From assembly GCA_006227015.1 (NCBI GenBank), contig SBGI01000118.1, positions 1 to 5,755 on the forward strand: a stretch of DNA of 5,755 nt, read 5' to 3'. Every line of letters starts with the position of its first letter. The stretch's first letter is position 1. The notes beneath the pieces were generated by a model. The model saw only the letters and a list, made by a program, of their open reading frames with translations, ran no database searches and was not told the DNA's origin. Below are positions 1 through 5,755 of this stretch, piece by piece. The translations under genes and the position numbers were made by a program. This DNA comes from Gammaproteobacteria bacterium. GTDB lineage: Bacteria; Pseudomonadota; Gammaproteobacteria; Pseudomonadales; Porticoccaceae.

Positions 1-1687
1 TGTGCATCCCTTCCTTCATCGCCTGAATGCGCAGCGCCGAGGTATCCGTGTCCGACGTAATAAATGGCATGATGGTTTCTGTAACCGGTAGGATTTCATA
101 AATTCCCTGACGCCCCAGATAACCTGTATTCCGGCACTCCAGACAGCCTACAGGGCGATAGAGCAGTTCCGGGGACTTCACCTTCCAAGGTTTCACCAGC
201 GACTCCCAGTCAGCAGATGAAACAGGCACACCTTCCTTGCAATGGGGACAAAGCGTTCGCACCAGACGCTGGGCCATGACGCCATTTAGGGTCACCTTGA
301 TCAGGTGCGCCGGGACACCCAAATCCAATAACCGGGTGATAGCTGTGGGCGCATCATTGGTATGCAAGGTAGACAGCACCAGATGGCCGGTAAGCGCCGC
401 CTGGACGGCCATTTCGGCCGTTTGCAAATCGCGAATTTCACCCACCATGATGATATCCGGGTCCTGTCGCATCAGCGTGCGGATACCCGCAGCAAAATCA
501 AATTCGATCTTTGGTTGCACCTGGCTCTGGTTGAAACTGTCCTCCACCATCTCAATAGGGTCTTCAATGGTGCAGACGTTAACGTCCTCGGTAGCCAGCT
601 CTTTGAGCGTCGAATAAAGAGTGGTGGTTTTACCGGAGCCGGTGGGACCTGTGACCAGAACAATGCCGTGGGGTCTGCCCGTCATTTCCCGCCAGCGCTT
701 CAAGTCATCACCACTTAAACCCAGGTCACTGAAACCTCGCAATAACACATCGGGATCAAAAATGCGCATCACCAACTTTTCACCAAAGGCAGTGGGCAAG
801 GTGGACAGCCGCAGCTCCACCTCATTGCCTTCCGGTGTTACCGTTTTCACCCGACCATCCTGAGGGCGGCGCTTTTCCGCCACATTCATGCGGCCAAGAA
901 TTTTCAGGCGACTGGTAACTGCCGTCATCACGGCGTCCGGCAACTCGTAGACCTGGTGTAGCACACCATCAATGCGAAAACGAATTTTGCCCTTTTCCCT
1001 GCGGGGCTCCAGATGGATATCACTGGCCCGCTGATCAAAAGCATACTGCAGCAGCCAGTCGACAATATTGATGATGTGCTGATCCTGAGCATCCGGGTCT
1101 TTCAACGAACCGATCTGCAACAACTGCTCAAAGTTGGCCACCCCGGCACGACTGTTACCCGCGATACCCTTGGCGCCAAATACCGACTTGGCCAGGGAGT
1201 AAAATTCCAGCGTGTATTTGTTCAGGTCAACGGGGTTTACCACTACCCGTCGAATGGACTTTCGCGTAGTTTGCTTGAGGTCGGCGACCCATGAGGTCAT
1301 AAAGGGTTGGGCGGTAGCAATGATCAGTTCATCGCTCTCTGCGTCGATACACAGGATATTGTGGCGACGGGCAAACTGGAATGACATGACACCGGTCACC
1401 GCAGTGACATTGATTTTCAGTGGATCGATATGGGCTACATCGAGCCCTGATCGCTCTCCCAGCCAGCGAGTCAGCACCTCGATATTAAGCTGCTTGGCGG
1501 GTTCAGCCTGATTCTGCGGTCGCTGGCCTGCGATATAAATCAACGGGTGCAACAAAGACTGTTCACGGCTGCGCTGACTACCCGCAATGGCATTGGCATC
1601 GGGCTGGGACAATAAGCCGTCAGCCACCAAGTCATTGAGCAAATTGCCCAAATCCAGTTGCCGCTCCACCACCTCATTCACCGACAT
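1..1687 (-). CDS. GspE/PulE-family type II secretion / type IV pilus assembly ATPase (3' end outside window)
   Basis: This is a cytoplasmic hexameric ATPase of the type that powers pilus assembly or type II secretion. I translated 562 codons by hand; the gene runs off the left edge, and from family length about 20-40 residues are probably missing. Residues about 70-165 form the N-terminal GspE/PilB-like domain (around RWLGERSGL, 74-82). The linker to the ATPase core carries ASDIHLEP at 221-228. The core has Walker A GPTGSGKT (347-354), the Asp box TIEDPIE (373-379), Walker B/DPDIIMVGEIRD (409-420) and the His box STLHTND (439-445). A four-cysteine zinc motif follows: CPHC (480-483) and CLEC (515-518). 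ATG at 1687 is preferred because AGGTGG lies 6 nt upstream; an in-frame ATG at 1717 has no ribosome site, and a stop lies in frame near 1771. No pilin, GspF or GspD gene is visible beside it. It resembles the lone secretion ATPase that I recall near argE/argA in Pseudomonas (PA5210 region), so I withhold the names gspE and pilB. Confidence 0.95.
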   Translation of the reverse strand, partial: MSVNEVVERQLDLGNLLNDLVADGLLSQPDANAIAGSQRSREQSLLHPLIYIAGQRPQNQAEPAKQLNIEVLTRWLGERSGLDVAHIDPLKINVTAVTGVMSFQFARRHNILCIDAESDELIIATAQPFMTSWVADLKQTTRKSIRRVVVNPVDLNKYTLEFYSLAKSVFGAKGIAGNSRAGVANFEQLLQIGSLKDPDAQDQHIINIVDWLLQYAFDQRASDIHLEPRREKGKIRFRIDGVLHQVYELPDAVMTAVTSRLKILGRMNVAEKRRPQDGRVKTVTPEGNEVELRLSTLPTAFGEKLVMRIFDPDVLLRGFSDLGLSGDDLKRWREMTGRPHGIVLVTGPTGSGKTTTLYSTLKELATEDVNVCTIEDPIEMVEDSFNQSQVQPKIEFDFAAGIRTLMRQDPDIIMVGEIRDLQTAEMAVQAALTGHLVLSTLHTNDAPTAITRLLDLGVPAHLIKVTLNGVMAQRLVRTLCPHCKEGVPVSSADWESLVKPWKVKSPELLYRPVGCLECRNTGYLGRQGIYEILPVTETIMPFITSDTDTSALRIQAMKEGMH

Positions 1688-1693
1688 TAAAGC

Positions 1694-1699
1694 CCACCT
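1694..1699 (-). promoter_or_regulatory. Shine-Dalgarno of the secretion ATPase gene
   Basis: AGGTGG on the minus strand ends 6 nt before the ATG at 1687. It decides between this start and the in-frame ATG at 1717, which has no purine-rich sequence in front of it. Confidence 0.6.
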
Positions 1700-1730
1700 G
1701 TCCGCTTGCGCCCACATCAGTTGAGTATGA

Positions 1731-1759
1731 AGGCTATGCAGGATTGCGACAATGGTCAA
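1731..1759 (-). promoter_or_regulatory. Candidate sigma-70 promoter for the secretion ATPase gene
   Basis: On the minus strand TTGACC (1759-1754, five of six matches to the -35 consensus) is followed after 17 nt by TAGCCT (1736-1731, three of six matches to the -10). Transcription would begin near 1724, giving a leader of about 37 nt before the ATG at 1687. The -35 and spacing are good and the -10 is poor, so this is tentative. Confidence 0.3.
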
Positions 1760-1846
1760 ACCCCATATCTACAACCCCATCAGCCCCCCCCTAAACGCTC
1801 CTGGCAACACAAACAGTCAGTTTCTAACCGACCAATGGCACCTCTA

Positions 1847-1891
1847 TTAGTTGTTTTCTGAACTACTATTTTAAATGAGGTAAAAAACAAC
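1847..1891 (+). promoter_or_regulatory. Candidate promoter with 8-bp inverted repeat before the small gene
   Basis: This AT-rich stretch upstream of the small gene holds TTAGTT (1847-1852) and TTAAAT (1871-1876), a weak -35/-10 pair 18 nt apart. GTTGTTTT at 1850-1857 is matched by its exact reverse complement AAAACAAC at 1884-1891, so the arms enclose the proposed -10. This could be an operator, or chance symmetry in AT-rich DNA. The rest of the 226-bp divergent region (1688-1913) contains only the opposing candidate promoter and a run of eight C at 1784-1791. Confidence 0.25.
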
Positions 1892-1900
1892 CCAGTTTTC

Positions 1901-1906
1901 AGGAGG
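1901..1906 (+). promoter_or_regulatory. Strong Shine-Dalgarno of the small gene
   Basis: A perfect AGGAGG sits 7 nt before the ATG at 1914. It is the strongest ribosome binding site in the window, and it supports this short reading frame being a translated gene. Confidence 0.8.
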
Positions 1907-1913
1907 CTTTGCC

Positions 1914-2150
1914 ATGTCTATTCGGCACGGTGAAAAAGAAACAACGCACTTTCGGTCTGAGCGGCTAGAGAACCTGAATGGCAAGTGGTATTTCGCTGTA
2001 CGCGAACAAGCTAATCTGATTGGCCCTTTTGACTCAAAAGAGGCCGCCCAACACTCCGCGGAGGCTTATACCAAGGACATTCTCTCCGGGCGATCCGATG
2101 TTAATGCAATGTCCAACCAGTACCTGAGGCGCGCCTTTTCGATCAAATAA
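1914..2150 (+). CDS. Small uncharacterised protein, probably DUF6316 family
   Basis: A 78-residue protein with no known function. It has no signal peptide, membrane segment or cysteine, so it is probably a soluble cytoplasmic protein. Visible marks are HFRSER (12-17), NGKWYFAVRE (22-31), GPFDSKEAA (37-45) and a likely helix from about 41 to 57, then a polar tail ending in RRAFSIK. The pattern of HFRS[ED]R, then G-x-WYF-x-x-RE, then GPF and an acidic/alanine helix matches what I recall of short DUF6316 proteins in pseudomonads and related gammaproteobacteria. The family assignment is from memory and no activity can be inferred. The aromatic WYF and GPF elements suggest a small beta-sheet fold, which is inference. 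The gene has its own strong ribosome binding site and is followed 23 nt later by a terminator hairpin, so it is probably a single-gene transcript diverging from the secretion ATPase. Confidence 0.85.
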   Translation: MSIRHGEKETTHFRSERLENLNGKWYFAVREQANLIGPFDSKEAAQHSAEAYTKDILSGRSDVNAMSNQYLRRAFSIK

Positions 2151-2173
2151 CCTGGCCGTCTACCAGCGTTTTT

Positions 2174-2210
2174 ACCCGGAAGCATAAACTAGACTTCCGG
2201 GTTTGCCTTT
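2174..2210 (+). terminator. Rho-independent-type terminator after the small gene
   Basis: ACCCGGAAG (2174-2182) and CTTCCGGGT (2194-2202) form a perfect 9-bp stem with an 11-nt loop, 23 nt after the stop codon. The downstream T-run is poor: TT at 2203-2204 continues the last stem T, followed by GCC and TTT. Termination may therefore be partial. Some readthrough from the small gene into argE is possible. On the minus strand the stem is followed by A residues, so it would not terminate in that direction. Confidence 0.65.
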
Positions 2211-2219
2211 GTCCGGCGA

Positions 2220-2247
2220 TTGCATTTTCAGCGCTGCCGCTTACACT
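2220..2247 (+). promoter_or_regulatory. Candidate promoter for argE-argA
   Basis: TTGCAT (2220-2225) and TACACT (2242-2247) are spaced by 16 nt and match the sigma-70 boxes at about three and four of six positions. If used, transcription would start at or just before the ATG at 2254, giving an almost leaderless mRNA. The evidence is weak; it is listed because some promoter is expected between the terminator and argE. Confidence 0.25.
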
Positions 2248-2253
2248 CAGCCC

Positions 2254-3381
2254 ATGCAACTGATTCCCATGCTCCAGCGGCTGATCGCAGCCAATTCCGT
2301 CAGCAGCGTCAATCCCTCAATTGACCAGGGCAATCGTGCCGTCATCGAACTGCTGGCCAACTGGCTGACTGACCTCGGCTTCACCACCGAGGTGATGCCG
2401 CTGGCAGATCCGCGCAAGGCTAATCTGATCGCTACATTGGGCAGTGGCCCCGGTGGTCTGGTGCTTGCCGGCCACACTGATACTGTTCCTTGTGACGAGA
2501 GCCAATGGCACCACAACCCGTTCAAACTGGTTGAGAAAGATCACCGCCTCTACGGTCTCGGCACCTGCGACATGAAAGGGTTTTTTCCGCTGGTGATCGA
2601 AGCAGCCCGGCATTTTGCCGGCCAGCCTCTCAAACAACCGCTGATCATCCTCGCCACGGCCGACGAAGAGTCCTCCATGGCCGGCGCTCAACTGCTCGCC
2701 GCAGCGGGCAGGCCTCGAGCCCGTTATGCCCTGATCGGCGAGCCCACTGGCATGAAACCCATCAATATGCACAAGGGCATCATGGTGGAAAAACTGGTGA
2801 TTGAGGGACATTCAGGTCACTCCAGTGACCCATCACTGGGACGCAATGCCATGGAAACCATGCACGGCGTGCTGGGAGAACTACTGGCTCTGCGCAACGA
2901 GCTGCGCGACAACTACCACAATCCCGCTTTCAGCGTGTCCTATCCCACCATGAACCTGGGCTGCATTCACGGCGGCAACAATCCCAATCGCATCTGTGGG
3001 CAGTGTGAATTGGGCTTTGAAGTCCGGCCACTGCCGGGCATGGACATGACGGCACTGCAGCAAACTATCCGTGAGCGCATCATGCCCCTGCAGAAACGGG
3101 ATGGCGTTGTTATTACCATCGAACATTACTGCGTGCCCGCGTTTGCCACAGAGGAAAACTCCGCTATGGTGCAAATCTGCGAATCCCTGACGCACTACAG
3201 TTGCGAAGCCGTCTCCTTTGCCACAGAAGCACCCTACCTGAAAGATCTGGGCATGGATGTCGTGATCCTGGGTCCGGGCAACGTGGAGCAGGCCCACCAA
3301 CCCGATGAATATTTGGCACTGGAAAGAATACAGCCCACCATCGATTTTCTGATACAACTGATTGGCCGCTGTTGTTTATAA
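2254..3381 (+). CDS. argE: Acetylornithine deacetylase (ArgE)
   Basis: ArgE hydrolyses N2-acetyl-L-ornithine to ornithine and acetate, the deacetylation step of the linear arginine pathway, in the cytoplasm. It is a two-metal M20-family peptidase-fold enzyme. From the ATG at 2254 the protein has 375 residues, against 383 in E. coli. The metal and catalytic set is complete: H74 and D76 (AGHTDTVP), D106 (GTCDMKGFF), E138-E139 (ATADEESSMAGA), E163 (IGEPT) and H348 (QAHQPDEY). The dimerisation-domain signature GHSGHSSDP and the IHGGNNPNRIC segment are also present. The frame is open upstream to a TTG at 2203, but that start would lie inside the terminator stem region and add 17 residues with no counterpart in E. 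coli ArgE. ATG 2269 is a second option. No convincing ribosome site precedes 2254. argA follows after 30 nt, so the two are probably cotranscribed. Confidence 0.97.
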   Translation: MQLIPMLQRLIAANSVSSVNPSIDQGNRAVIELLANWLTDLGFTTEVMPLADPRKANLIATLGSGPGGLVLAGHTDTVPCDESQWHHNPFKLVEKDHRLYGLGTCDMKGFFPLVIEAARHFAGQPLKQPLIILATADEESSMAGAQLLAAAGRPRARYALIGEPTGMKPINMHKGIMVEKLVIEGHSGHSSDPSLGRNAMETMHGVLGELLALRNELRDNYHNPAFSVSYPTMNLGCIHGGNNPNRICGQCELGFEVRPLPGMDMTALQQTIRERIMPLQKRDGVVITIEHYCVPAFATEENSAMVQICESLTHYSCEAVSFATEAPYLKDLGMDVVILGPGNVEQAHQPDEYLALERIQPTIDFLIQLIGRCCL

Positions 3382-3411
3382 TGCTTTTCCACTAAAAATC
3401 AGGCAGATGCC

Positions 3412-4719
3412 GTGTCCGACTATGTGAAGTTCCTGCGTGATACCTCTCCCTATATCAACGCGCACAGGGGGAAAACCTTTGTCCTCGCCCTGACCGGCGA
3501 GGCGATTGCCCATGGCAATTTCACCAATATTGTTCACGACATCGCCCTGCTCCACAGCCTCGGCATCAAGCTGGTATTGGTTCACGGTGCACGGCCACAA
3601 ATCGAAGAGCGACTGGCCAATTGCGCCATTGCCCCCCGCTTTGACCAAAACACCCGTATTACAGACAGCGCCACCATGGCCTGCGTCAAAGACGCGGTGG
3701 GCAGCGCCAGAATCACCATTGAAGCCAAGCTCTCCACCGGCGCAGTCAATTCGCCGATGCATGGCGCGCGCATCCGGGTATTCGGCGGCAACCTGATTAC
3801 CGCCAAGCCTCTGGGAGTCAGGGACGGGGTGGATTTCCACCACACGGGTGAAGTGCGGCGTATCGATCAGAAAGCCATCCAGAAACAGCTTGATGACGGG
3901 GCGCTGGTATTACTGTCGCCAATCGGCTATTCCCCCACCGGCGAAGCCTTTAACCTCAACTTTGAAGACATCGCCACTCAAGCCTCGGTCAGCCTGGGCG
4001 CAGAAAAGCTGATCATGTTTAGCGCAGATAACGGCATTACTGATAGCGAGGGCAAGCTGCTCAAAATGTTATCGCTCAATGAGGTCCCCAAGTATCTCAC
4101 GTTGCAGGGAGCCAACCCGGCACTGCAGAGGGATTTGATGGCCTGCTACCAGGCTTGTGAAAAAGGTGTGCTACGCAGCCATATCATCAGCTATGCCGAC
4201 AATGGCGCACTGCTGACCGAACTCTTCACCCGCGAGGGCAGCGGTACGCTTATCCTGAAAAACGGCAAGGAAGTCATTCGTCAGGCGACCATTGACGATG
4301 TGGGCGGCCTGCTGGAGCTGATCGAACCCCTGGAGCAGAAGGGGGTATTGGTCAAGCGCTCGCGGGAGCTGCTGGAAACGGAGATCACCCGGTTTACAGT
4401 GATGCAGCACGCGGAAGGCACGTTGGTCGGCTGCGCCGCCCTATATCCCTTTAGCGACGGGGCATCAGCAGAACTGGCCTGCGTGGCAACCCACCCCGAT
4501 TTCCAGAATCGCGGCTTTGCCACTCGCCTACTGGCACAAATCGAAGTTCAGGCTATCCAGAAAGGTATCAAGCAATTGTTCGTGCTGACTACCCACGCCA
4601 GCGACTGGTTCCGAGAGAAAGGCTTTGCTGAATCCAGCCTGGACGACCTGCCTACCGAGCGGAAATCCCTCTATAACTTCCAGCGCAAGTCGCGGATTTT
4701 CTCCAAGAACTTGCCATAA
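3412..4719 (+). CDS. argA: Amino-acid N-acetyltransferase / N-acetylglutamate synthase (ArgA)
   Basis: ArgA makes N-acetyl-L-glutamate from glutamate and acetyl-CoA, the first step of arginine synthesis, in the cytoplasm. The protein has 435 residues, against 443 in E. coli, and matches it throughout. Residues 1 to about 288 form the amino-acid-kinase-like domain, which in this family binds the feedback inhibitor arginine. It shows NAHRGKTFVLALTGEAI (16-32), LVLVHGARPQI (54-64) and GEAFNLN (177-183). Residues from about 290 form the GNAT acetyltransferase domain, starting at RQATIDDVGGLLELI. The acetyl-CoA loop is QNRGFA (365-370), and FVLTTHASDWF and YNFQRKSR lie near the end. The start is GTG, with only a weak AGG 8 nt upstream; the nearby ATG at 3407 is in another frame. 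Feedback inhibition by arginine is expected from the family, not shown by the sequence. The 30-nt gap after argE suggests one operon. Confidence 0.97.
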   Translation: MSDYVKFLRDTSPYINAHRGKTFVLALTGEAIAHGNFTNIVHDIALLHSLGIKLVLVHGARPQIEERLANCAIAPRFDQNTRITDSATMACVKDAVGSARITIEAKLSTGAVNSPMHGARIRVFGGNLITAKPLGVRDGVDFHHTGEVRRIDQKAIQKQLDDGALVLLSPIGYSPTGEAFNLNFEDIATQASVSLGAEKLIMFSADNGITDSEGKLLKMLSLNEVPKYLTLQGANPALQRDLMACYQACEKGVLRSHIISYADNGALLTELFTREGSGTLILKNGKEVIRQATIDDVGGLLELIEPLEQKGVLVKRSRELLETEITRFTVMQHAEGTLVGCAALYPFSDGASAELACVATHPDFQNRGFATRLLAQIEVQAIQKGIKQLFVLTTHASDWFREKGFAESSLDDLPTERKSLYNFQRKSRIFSKNLP

Positions 4720-4749
4720 TTACTGATTCCCAACCGGTGTCTCTGCTAT

Positions 4750-4781
4750 TCTTGCCGCCTTGTTTTTAAAGGATGGCAGGA
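4750..4781 (+). promoter_or_regulatory. Stem-loop masking the ilvD ribosome binding site
   Basis: In the RNA, 4750-4761 (TCTTGCCGCCTT) can pair with 4769-4781 (AAGGATGGCAGGA). This gives 12 base pairs including two G-U pairs, one bulged A at 4773, and a 7-nt loop GTTTTTA. The 3' arm contains AGGA (4778-4781), the Shine-Dalgarno sequence 6 nt before the ilvD ATG at 4788. The fold would therefore hide the ribosome site. No T-run follows, so it does not look like a terminator. The pairing is seen in the sequence; a regulatory role is inference. The rest of the 68-nt gap after argA has no convincing promoter or terminator. Confidence 0.5.
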
Positions 4782-4787
4782 TAAGAG

Positions 4788-5755
4788 ATGCCCAGATATC
4801 GTTCACACACCACCACCAAAGGCAGAAACATGGCGGGAGCTCGCGCCCTGTGGCGAGCTACCGGGATGACCGATGACGACTTCAACAAGCCGATTATCGC
4901 CATCGCCAACTCCTTTACCCAATTCGTCCCGGGACATGTACACCTGAAAGATATGGGACAACTGGTAGCTGCGGAAGTGGCCAAAGCAGGCGGGGTAGGC
5001 CGTGAGTTCAACACCATTGCCGTGGATGACGGCATTGCTATGGGCCACGACGGCATGCTCTATTCATTGCCGTCTCGCGACCTCATCGCCGATTCGGTGG
5101 AGTATATGGTCAATGCGCACTGCGCCGACGCACTGGTGTGCATCTCAAACTGTGACAAGATCACCCCCGGCATGCTGATGGCAGCCCTGCGCCTCAACAT
5201 CCCGGCTATTTTTGTCTCCGGCGGTCCCATGGAAGCTGGCAAGACCAAACTGTCCGAGCACAAGCTGGATCTGGTGGACGCCATGGTCATTGCCGCGGAT
5301 CCCGACGCCTCAGATGAAAAAACCGATGAATACGAGCGTTCCGCCTGCCCCACCTGCGGCTCCTGCTCCGGCATGTTCACAGCCAACTCCATGAACTGTT
5401 TGACCGAAGCGATGGGACTGTCCCTGCCCGGCAACGGCACTACCCTGGCTACCCACGCCGACCGTCGTCGTCTGTTTGAAGAGGCCGGACACCGAATTGT
5501 CAGCATGGCAAAAGAATATTACGAACAGGATCACTTGGCAGTACTGCCCCGCTCCATAGCCAGCTTCAACGCATTTGAAAATGCCATGGTCATGGATATT
5601 GCCATGGGTGGTTCCACCAACACCATCCTGCACTTGCTGGCTGCCGCACATGAGGCGGATGTGGATTTCACCATGGCCGACATCGACCGTCTGTCACGCA
5701 AGGTACCCCAGTTGTGTAAGGTGGCGCCCAACACCCCGAAATACCACATTGAAGA
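4788..5755 (+). CDS. ilvD: Dihydroxyacid dehydratase (IlvD), 5' part
   Basis: IlvD dehydrates 2,3-dihydroxy-isovalerate and 2,3-dihydroxy-3-methylvalerate to the 2-keto acids that lead to valine, leucine, isoleucine and pantothenate. It is a cytoplasmic, Mg-dependent iron-sulphur enzyme of the IlvD/Edd family. The window holds 322 full codons of an expected 610-616, and the C-terminal half is outside. The match to E. coli IlvD is close from the first residues ([20 protein letters not shown]). Metal and cluster ligands fall at the family positions: D81 (VDDGIAMGH), C122-D123-K124 ([11 protein letters not shown], where K is the carboxylated lysine) and C193 within [11 protein letters not shown] (186-196). 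A two-residue deletion relative to E. coli near 156-159 accounts for the shift from 195 to 193. At 42-49 the sequence SFTQFVPG has no cysteine, as in E. coli IlvD. The start ATG has AGGA 6 nt upstream. It follows argA by 68 nt. Confidence 0.97.
   Translation, partial: MPRYRSHTTTKGRNMAGARALWRATGMTDDDFNKPIIAIANSFTQFVPGHVHLKDMGQLVAAEVAKAGGVGREFNTIAVDDGIAMGHDGMLYSLPSRDLIADSVEYMVNAHCADALVCISNCDKITPGMLMAALRLNIPAIFVSGGPMEAGKTKLSEHKLDLVDAMVIAADPDASDEKTDEYERSACPTCGSCSGMFTANSMNCLTEAMGLSLPGNGTTLATHADRRRLFEEAGHRIVSMAKEYYEQDHLAVLPRSIASFNAFENAMVMDIAMGGSTNTILHLLAAAHEADVDFTMADIDRLSRKVPQLCKVAPNTPKYHIE

Noticed and set aside
237..1511. Several plus-strand open frames of 80-126 codons (such as 237-617, 362-718, 621-863, 1013-1294, 1212-1511)
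   Set aside because: They lie opposite the secretion ATPase gene, whose motifs run without interruption on the minus strand. Their translations show no recognisable domain.
2219..2236. Possible ArgR operator (ARG box) at TGCATTTTCA upstream of argE
   Set aside because: Only one imperfect half resembles the TGAAT/ATTCA symmetry, and no second half lies at the right spacing.
2203..2253. TTG at 2203 as the argE start, giving 392 residues
   Set aside because: It overlaps the terminator hairpin end, lacks a ribosome site, and adds 17 residues with no match to E. coli ArgE.
2247..3843. Minus-strand open frames opposite argE and argA, including 155-164 codon ones
   Set aside because: They are antisense to two complete, conserved genes; the open length comes from codon bias of the real genes and the products match nothing I recognise.
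4720..4787. ilv-type attenuator with a leader peptide before ilvD
   Set aside because: There is no room for a leader peptide rich in Ile/Val/Leu codons and no U-tract terminator; only the single ribosome-site hairpin is present.
4766..5749. Minus-strand open frames opposite ilvD, up to 148 codons
   Set aside because: IlvD is conserved residue for residue with its metal and cluster ligands on the plus strand, so the antisense frames are shadows.
1..5755. Mobile elements, CRISPR arrays, tRNA or rRNA genes, phage or defence genes
   Set aside because: I saw no spaced direct repeats, terminal inverted repeats, transposase or integrase sequence, or RNA-gene motifs. Nearly all the window is covered by housekeeping genes.

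Overview
The window looks like ordinary chromosome from a gammaproteobacterium, probably from the Pseudomonas / Cellvibrionales / marine-gamma side rather than an enteric. I base this on protein similarity recalled by eye: ArgE, ArgA and IlvD all follow the E. coli sequences closely along their length. A lone GspE/PulE-type ATPase near argE and argA also recalls the pseudomonad gene order. Base composition looks moderate (roughly mid-50s % GC by eye) and even. I see no insertion sequence, phage gene, tRNA, rRNA, CRISPR array or other sign of transfer.

Layout. (1) Positions 1-1687, minus strand: the N-terminal 562 codons of a GspE/PulE-family secretion or pilus assembly ATPase, whose 3' end lies outside the window. 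(2) 1688-1913: a divergent intergenic region with one candidate promoter per strand, a C8 tract and an 8-bp inverted repeat. (3) 1914-2150, plus strand: a 78-residue protein of unknown function, probably the DUF6316 family, with a very strong ribosome binding site and a hairpin terminator at 2174-2202. (4) 2254-3381: argE, acetylornithine deacetylase. (5) 3412-4719: argA, N-acetylglutamate synthase, 30 nt after argE and probably in the same operon. (6) 4720-4787: a short gap with a stem-loop that pairs with the ilvD Shine-Dalgarno sequence. (7) 4788 to the window end: the first 322 codons of ilvD, dihydroxyacid dehydratase, cut by the window edge.

How the genes work together. ArgA acetylates glutamate to start ornithine/arginine synthesis and ArgE removes the acetyl group later, so the pair covers the entry and exit of the acetylated (linear) branch. 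IlvD serves branched-chain amino acid and pantothenate synthesis; it follows argA on the same strand but has no direct enzymatic link to it. The secretion ATPase and the small protein are separate transcription units.

I found no clearly new system. The points most worth a second look are the stem-loop masking the ilvD ribosome binding site, the apparent lack of a ribosome binding site before argE, and the small uncharacterised gene with its symmetrical promoter region.
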